The notes under the pieces were generated by a model. It was not told the DNA's origin. It did no database searches and worked only from the letters and a program-made list of their open reading frames with translations. 64,000 nucleotides of DNA from Streptomyces netropsis (GTDB lineage: Bacteria > Actinomycetota > Actinomycetes > Streptomycetales > Streptomycetaceae): NCBI RefSeq assembly GCF_014203545.1, contig NZ_JACHJG010000003.1, positions 310,001 through 374,000 of the forward strand, written 5' to 3'. Below, in pieces: positions 60,319 to 64,000 of this stretch (position 1 is its first letter; each line of letters opens with the position of its first letter). The translations under genes were made by a program, and so were the position numbers.

Positions 60319-60567
60319 GATTCCCGCCTGCCGGTTTCTGCGTGCAACCACGCCGGATCGCCCTGGTGGCGGCCGCCGTCCTCCCTGACGACAACCTGCC
60401 ACACCTCATGTGCTGCGGGGAGCGGCGCCCACCAGACCTCCTTGCCGACGGCGGCGCGCACGACACCCCCCGGTCCCGCATTTTCTTCGTCTCTCGCATC
60501 CAACCATGCCCCTTTGGACGCTCGCTCATTACCCGTGGGTTCAGCGGGCTAGTCAGCGTTTCCCGGA
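60319..60567. other. Short gene-free gap
   Basis: About 250 bases between the TPR gene and the degenerate HD-GYP gene, with no supported gene and no clear terminator. Confidence 0.4.
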
Positions 60568-62244
60568 CTATCGGAGGTCGGCGGGTGCAGGGGCGCACCG
60601 GGACAGCACGCGGGCGAGCGCCTCCACCACCCGGGGCTCGTGGTCGTACGCGGTGGCCAGCCGGAGCCGCTCCAGCGCGCGCAGGGGCCCGCGCGCCTCG
60701 TCACCGGTCGGATCGTCGTAGTCGTCGTAGTCATCGTGCTCGTCGTAGGCGTCGTAGGCACGGACGGTGGCGACGATCCTGGCGGCGAGCGGCTGGGCCC
60801 GGTACGGCTCCGCCTGCCGCTCCACCGCCACGACGACCCCGGCGGGCACCTCGGCCCGCCGGGCCACGGCCGCGGCGAGCAGTGCGGCACGCCGCCGCTC
60901 GGCGGGCGGAGCCGCGTCGGGGAGGGCGAGCCGGCCGACATCGCGGAGCAGGGCCGTCTGCTCCACCGCGTCGAGCTCCGCCGCGCTCAGGCCGAGCTCG
61001 CGCCCGACGGCCCGGCCGAGCGCCACGACACGGTGGGACCGCCCGGCGGGGACGTGGCCCGCGATCTCCGTGGCGCGGGCGAGGGCGGCGACGGTCTGGT
61101 GGCGGACGGCCCGGGCGGCCTCCTGGCGACGGGCGCCGAGCTGGACGAACAGCAGCGGCAGGCCGAGGGCCGGCAGCGCCCACAGCCCGGCGGCACCGAC
61201 GGCCGGTGCGATCACCACACCGGCCGCGTGGATCGCGGCCCCGGGGCCTTCCACGGCCCGCAGCTCGGTGCGGAGTGCCGGCCCGTACCGGCCGCCGGTG
61301 CGGGCCCGGGCGAGCGCGGCGGCGAGCAGCGCGTCCCCCAGGGCGCTGAGCGCGAGGAGGGACAGGAGGTAGAGCACGTAGTACGGGCCGTGGCCGGGCC
61401 ACCGGTCCAGTGCGCCGGTGTGGTGCGGTGGCTGGAAACAGACGGCGGCGAAGGCGGTGGTCAGCACGCGGCGGGCCAGTTCGTCGAGCGCGGGCGGCCG
61501 CCCGGCCGCCCCCGCGAGGGTGGCGGCGAGCACGACGGCGACGACCTGCGGCACGTCGTGCGCGGCGGCCCGGCCCCCGACCGCGCCGAGCAGCGCGTAC
61601 GCGAGCGCCCCGGCGGCCCCGACGGGCGCGGGCCGCCGGGGCTGGGCGGCCTTCCCGCCCGGGTGCGACCGCCACACCGCCTCACCGAGCGCGATCAGCG
61701 CTCCCCAGGCGAGCGCCACCTGCGGCTGCGCCACCCCGTGCCACGCGGTCCACCCCACCGCCAGCACGGCGACCGCCCCGGCGACGGCATGCACCCCCCG
61801 GACGAACCGACGACCGGCGGGGGTGTCCCATTCGGCAGGGGCGACGGGCCACGCCCGCGGCCGACCCCAGGGCCCGTCGGCCTTCTCGCCGGGATCACGC
61901 CCGGCAGCCCCGGCCGGCGGCGCACCCGGCAGATTCCCCCGGCCCGGCCGGGCTCCGACCGCCCTCGATTCCGGCCACGCGCCACGGGCGCCCTCGGTCA
62001 GGCCCGCCGGGGCGTCGGTGGTGTCGGTCGCTTTGCCGGGGCGGCGCCCGTACCCGTCGGCCGCGTCGGGGGCCCACCGGTACCCGTGCGGCCACGGTGA
62101 CGGCCACGGCTCGCCGCCGGGCCACCCCTCGTCGTCGAAGCCGGGGCCCGAGGCCACGGGGTGGCCGGGCGGCGCCTTCGTCCCCTCGGCGTCGGCCGGG
62201 TGGACGTCGGCGCTCGGGCCGCGGGCGCCGCCGCGGTGGGTCAT
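60568..62244 (-). CDS. Membrane protein with degenerate HD-GYP domain
   Basis: A 558-residue protein. The first 150 residues are Pro/Gly-rich and cytosolic. About seven to eight membrane segments follow (150-375). The C-terminal domain matches the HD-GYP fold (ALARATEIAGHVPAGRSHRVVALGRAVGRELGLSAAELDAVEQTALLRDVGRLALP), but the diagnostic HDIGK is RDVGR and the HHxxxDGxGYP block is replaced by VERQAEPYRAQP. It should not cleave cyclic di-GMP but could sense a ligand. The ATGA overlap with the active paralogue upstream indicates one operon. Confidence 0.85.
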   Translation of the reverse strand: MTHRGGARGPSADVHPADAEGTKAPPGHPVASGPGFDDEGWPGGEPWPSPWPHGYRWAPDAADGYGRRPGKATDTTDAPAGLTEGARGAWPESRAVGARPGRGNLPGAPPAGAAGRDPGEKADGPWGRPRAWPVAPAEWDTPAGRRFVRGVHAVAGAVAVLAVGWTAWHGVAQPQVALAWGALIALGEAVWRSHPGGKAAQPRRPAPVGAAGALAYALLGAVGGRAAAHDVPQVVAVVLAATLAGAAGRPPALDELARRVLTTAFAAVCFQPPHHTGALDRWPGHGPYYVLYLLSLLALSALGDALLAAALARARTGGRYGPALRTELRAVEGPGAAIHAAGVVIAPAVGAAGLWALPALGLPLLFVQLGARRQEAARAVRHQTVAALARATEIAGHVPAGRSHRVVALGRAVGRELGLSAAELDAVEQTALLRDVGRLALPDAAPPAERRRAALLAAAVARRAEVPAGVVVAVERQAEPYRAQPLAARIVATVRAYDAYDEHDDYDDYDDPTGDEARGPLRALERLRLATAYDHEPRVVEALARVLSRCAPAPADLR

Positions 62245-63551
62245 CGCTCGCCCCCGCGGCCCACGGCCGCTTCCGCACTACAGCCCGAAGGGACGTTTCG
62301 GCTGGTGGAAAGGACCAGGTCGGATGCGTCCGCCGGGGCCACGGGGCCCCAGCCCCGGTGGTCCAGGGCGCGGGTCAGGGCGGCGACCATGCGGGGGTCG
62401 AAATGGGAGCCCGCGCACCGGTGGAGTTCGGCGAGGGCGACGGGGACCGGGCGCGCTCGGCTGTAGCTGCGGTTGGAGGTCATGGCGTCGAAGGCATCCG
62501 CGACGGCGACGACGCGGGCGAACTCCGGGATTTGATGTCCCGTCAGTCCGTGCGGGTAGCCCTTGCCGTCCAGCCGCTCGTGGTGGTGCAGGATCGCCGC
62601 CCGCGCCTCGTCCAGGAAGGCGATGCCGCGCACGATCTCGTGCCCGTATTCCGGGTGGAGTTCGATGACGCGGCGCTCCTCGGGGGTGAGCGGCCCGTCC
62701 TTGCGCAGCAGCCGGGTGGGGACGCCGATCTTGCCGATGTCGTGCAGCACGCCCGCGAGGCGCATCGCCTCCAGCCGCTCCCCGGTCATGCCCAGCTCGC
62801 GGGCGATCAGCACCGAGGCCCGCCCGACGCGCTCGCAGTGGGCCCGGGTGTAGCGGTCCTTGAGGTCGACGGCCTGCACCAGCGCCCGGACCGCGGCCTG
62901 CTGGGCGGCGCGCTCGCGCCTGCCGCTGTCCAGGAGCCGGCCGGACAGGGCCATGGGCAGCAGCACGAGCAGTGCCGCGGCCGGCCCGTACGTCCCCCGC
63001 CACAGGATCGCGGCCAGCAGCGCGGCCGGTCCGTGGACGAGCGCGGGCACGAGCGAGCCGGTCGGCAGACCGCGCCAGGCCTCGTGGGGCGGGCGGTGTT
63101 CGGCGGTGACCTGGATCGCCCCGTCGAGGACGGCGACGAGGAGAGCGCAGACCAGGGCGGCGGCGAGGGCGGAAGGCAGCGCGTGGAGGCCGGGGAGCGG
63201 CGGGAACACGGCGAAGACGTACGAGGCGGCCCACGCGGCCAGGGACTGCTGGGCCGCGTGCCACAGACGGCGCGTGGCCACCGGGGGCCGCTCGACCCTG
63301 CCGACGAACGCGCCCGGCACGGCGACGAGCGCGGCGGCGGCAGGTGGCAGCAGAAATGCGGCGGTGAGCAGCACGGGGAGGGCGAGGGACCGGCGGGGCA
63401 GCCGCTCGGCGGCCGCGCAGACCGCGGCGAGCAGGGCGACCGTCGCCCAGGAAACGCCGGAACCGGCCCGCAGCGCGGGGGCGGCGCACAGCGCTGCGGC
63501 GAGTACGGCGCCCACGACCAGGGCGCGCGCCGTCGCCGGAAGTGCCCACAT
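62241..63551 (-). CDS. HD-GYP domain membrane phosphodiesterase
   Basis: A 436-residue protein: about seven membrane segments (to residue 225), then a complete HD-GYP domain: AVDLKDRYTRAHCERVGRASVLIARELGM, LHDIGKIGVP, ILHHHERLDGKGYPHGL and VVAVADAFDAMTSNRSY. It is predicted to hydrolyse cyclic di-GMP (or a related dinucleotide), lowering a signal that controls Streptomyces development via BldD. GGGAGG precedes the ATG at 63551. It is encoded next to rsrA, on the same strand and 195 bases after it. Confidence 0.92.
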   Translation of the reverse strand: MWALPATARALVVGAVLAAALCAAPALRAGSGVSWATVALLAAVCAAAERLPRRSLALPVLLTAAFLLPPAAAALVAVPGAFVGRVERPPVATRRLWHAAQQSLAAWAASYVFAVFPPLPGLHALPSALAAALVCALLVAVLDGAIQVTAEHRPPHEAWRGLPTGSLVPALVHGPAALLAAILWRGTYGPAAALLVLLPMALSGRLLDSGRRERAAQQAAVRALVQAVDLKDRYTRAHCERVGRASVLIARELGMTGERLEAMRLAGVLHDIGKIGVPTRLLRKDGPLTPEERRVIELHPEYGHEIVRGIAFLDEARAAILHHHERLDGKGYPHGLTGHQIPEFARVVAVADAFDAMTSNRSYSRARPVPVALAELHRCAGSHFDPRMVAALTRALDHRGWGPVAPADASDLVLSTSRNVPSGCSAEAAVGRGGER

Positions 63552-63746
63552 GGCGCGTCCTCCCGTCCACTCAGGCTTGCCCGTGGATGGGGAGAATAGG
63601 CTCATATACGGCCGGAGAACGGCGCATCGAGGGATTGCCCGGCCCGTATCTGCCGGATGCACACCTTCGGGTGATGATCCCGGGCGCGGTGGTTTGCTTC
63701 GGTCCGATCCGGGCGCGACGCGGGAAGGAGAGCGCCCGGGGACCAC

Positions 63747-64000
63747 TCAGTCCCGGGAGACCGCGTCCGCCGCCGCCTCCGCCGCCCTGGCCTCGGCCAC
63801 GACGTCCTGCTCGGGCAGGGCCTCACCGGCGCGGATCATCTCGATCCGGCCCATGACCTTCGACCGGAGGTCGGCCGGGACGTCGTCGTGGCCGCAGCAG
63901 CGCTTGACGAGCTTCTTCACGGCCTGCTCCAGCCCGTACTTCTCCAGGCACGGGGAGCACTCGTCGATGTGCACCTCGAATTTGGCGCAGTCACCGTCGG
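63747..64000 (-). CDS. rsrA: Zinc-containing anti-sigma factor RsrA, partial
   Basis: C-terminal 83 residues; the gene continues past the right edge. HIDECSPCLEKYGLEQAVKKLVKRCCG shows the His-x3-Cys-x2-Cys ZAS motif of redox-sensing anti-sigma factors and the following helix with the Cys-Cys pair. RsrA binds SigR and releases it when its thiols form disulfides under oxidative stress. The similarity is close enough to name it. The SigR gene is expected just outside the window. Confidence 0.95.
   Translation of the reverse strand, partial: DGDCAKFEVHIDECSPCLEKYGLEQAVKKLVKRCCGHDDVPADLRSKVMGRIEMIRAGEALPEQDVVAEARAAEAAADAVSRD

Overview
The window reads as a high-GC, AT-poor actinomycete chromosome, almost certainly Streptomyces. 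Typical markers are the DasR/dasABC/nagB aminosugar locus, a Wbl protein, a SigB-family sigma factor with its anti-sigma factor, rsrA at the right edge, GTGA/ATGA translational coupling, many GTG starts, and rare TTA codons. From memory, the order sigH - wblE - histidine kinase - nagB - dasDCBA - dasR - transporter - nrdAB - rsrA matches the core of Streptomyces chromosomes, so much of the window is conserved backbone. No rRNA, tRNA, CRISPR array or intact insertion sequence was found.

Layout. 0-9.3 kb: a partial LytR-CpsA-Psr protein, TatA, alkaline phosphatase, a KAS III enzyme, glutaminase, a peptidoglycan amidase, a PLP desulfhydrase-type enzyme, a Na+/H+ antiporter and small proteins. 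9.4-14.6 kb: anti-sigma factor, sigma factor (sigH-like), lipid kinase, wblE and a histidine kinase. 14.8-17.2 kb: a divergent ArsR regulator and MFS exporter. 17.2-24.0 kb: the aminosugar regulon nagB, dasD, dasC, dasB, dasA and dasR, with DasR-type operators (dre) before nagB and dasA. 24.1-32.1 kb: an accessory biosynthetic cassette of radical SAM enzyme, alpha/beta-hydrolase-aminotransferase fusion, LuxC-like reductase, ANL/LuxE-like ligase, Fe/2OG dioxygenase and glycosyltransferase. Its first gene has its own promoter with a dre-like operator. 32.1-38.4 kb: nucleotidyltransferase, acetyltransferase, small secreted paralogues, orphan flavoprotein, HTH protein and a glycine-rich secreted protein. 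38.5-45.1 kb: a DrrAB-type exporter facing a compact operon that resembles a miniature sdpCAB (sporulation-delaying-protein-like) toxin system. 45.2-50.3 kb: an MFS-dehydrogenase-oxidoreductase operon divergent from a second GH3 N-acetylglucosaminidase. 50.7-54.5 kb: cold-shock protein, MerR-like regulator, and a DUF3311 protein with a solute symporter. 54.7-58.5 kb: nrdAB under tandem NrdR boxes and a cobalamin riboswitch. 58.6-64 kb: peptide deformylase, a TPR protein, an active/degenerate HD-GYP pair and partial rsrA.

The most promising material is the 24-45 kb accessory stretch. The 24-32 kb cassette contains the parts for ATP-dependent activation of a carboxylate, reduction to an aldehyde and transamination to an amine, plus radical SAM, dioxygenase and glycosyltransferase tailoring. 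It appears wired to GlcNAc sensing (dre-like operator beside dasR) and to development (TTA codons). The 41-43 kb operon combines SdpA-like and SdpB-like proteins with a tiny Gly/Ala/Lys-rich secreted precursor, and looks like an unusual antimicrobial peptide system.
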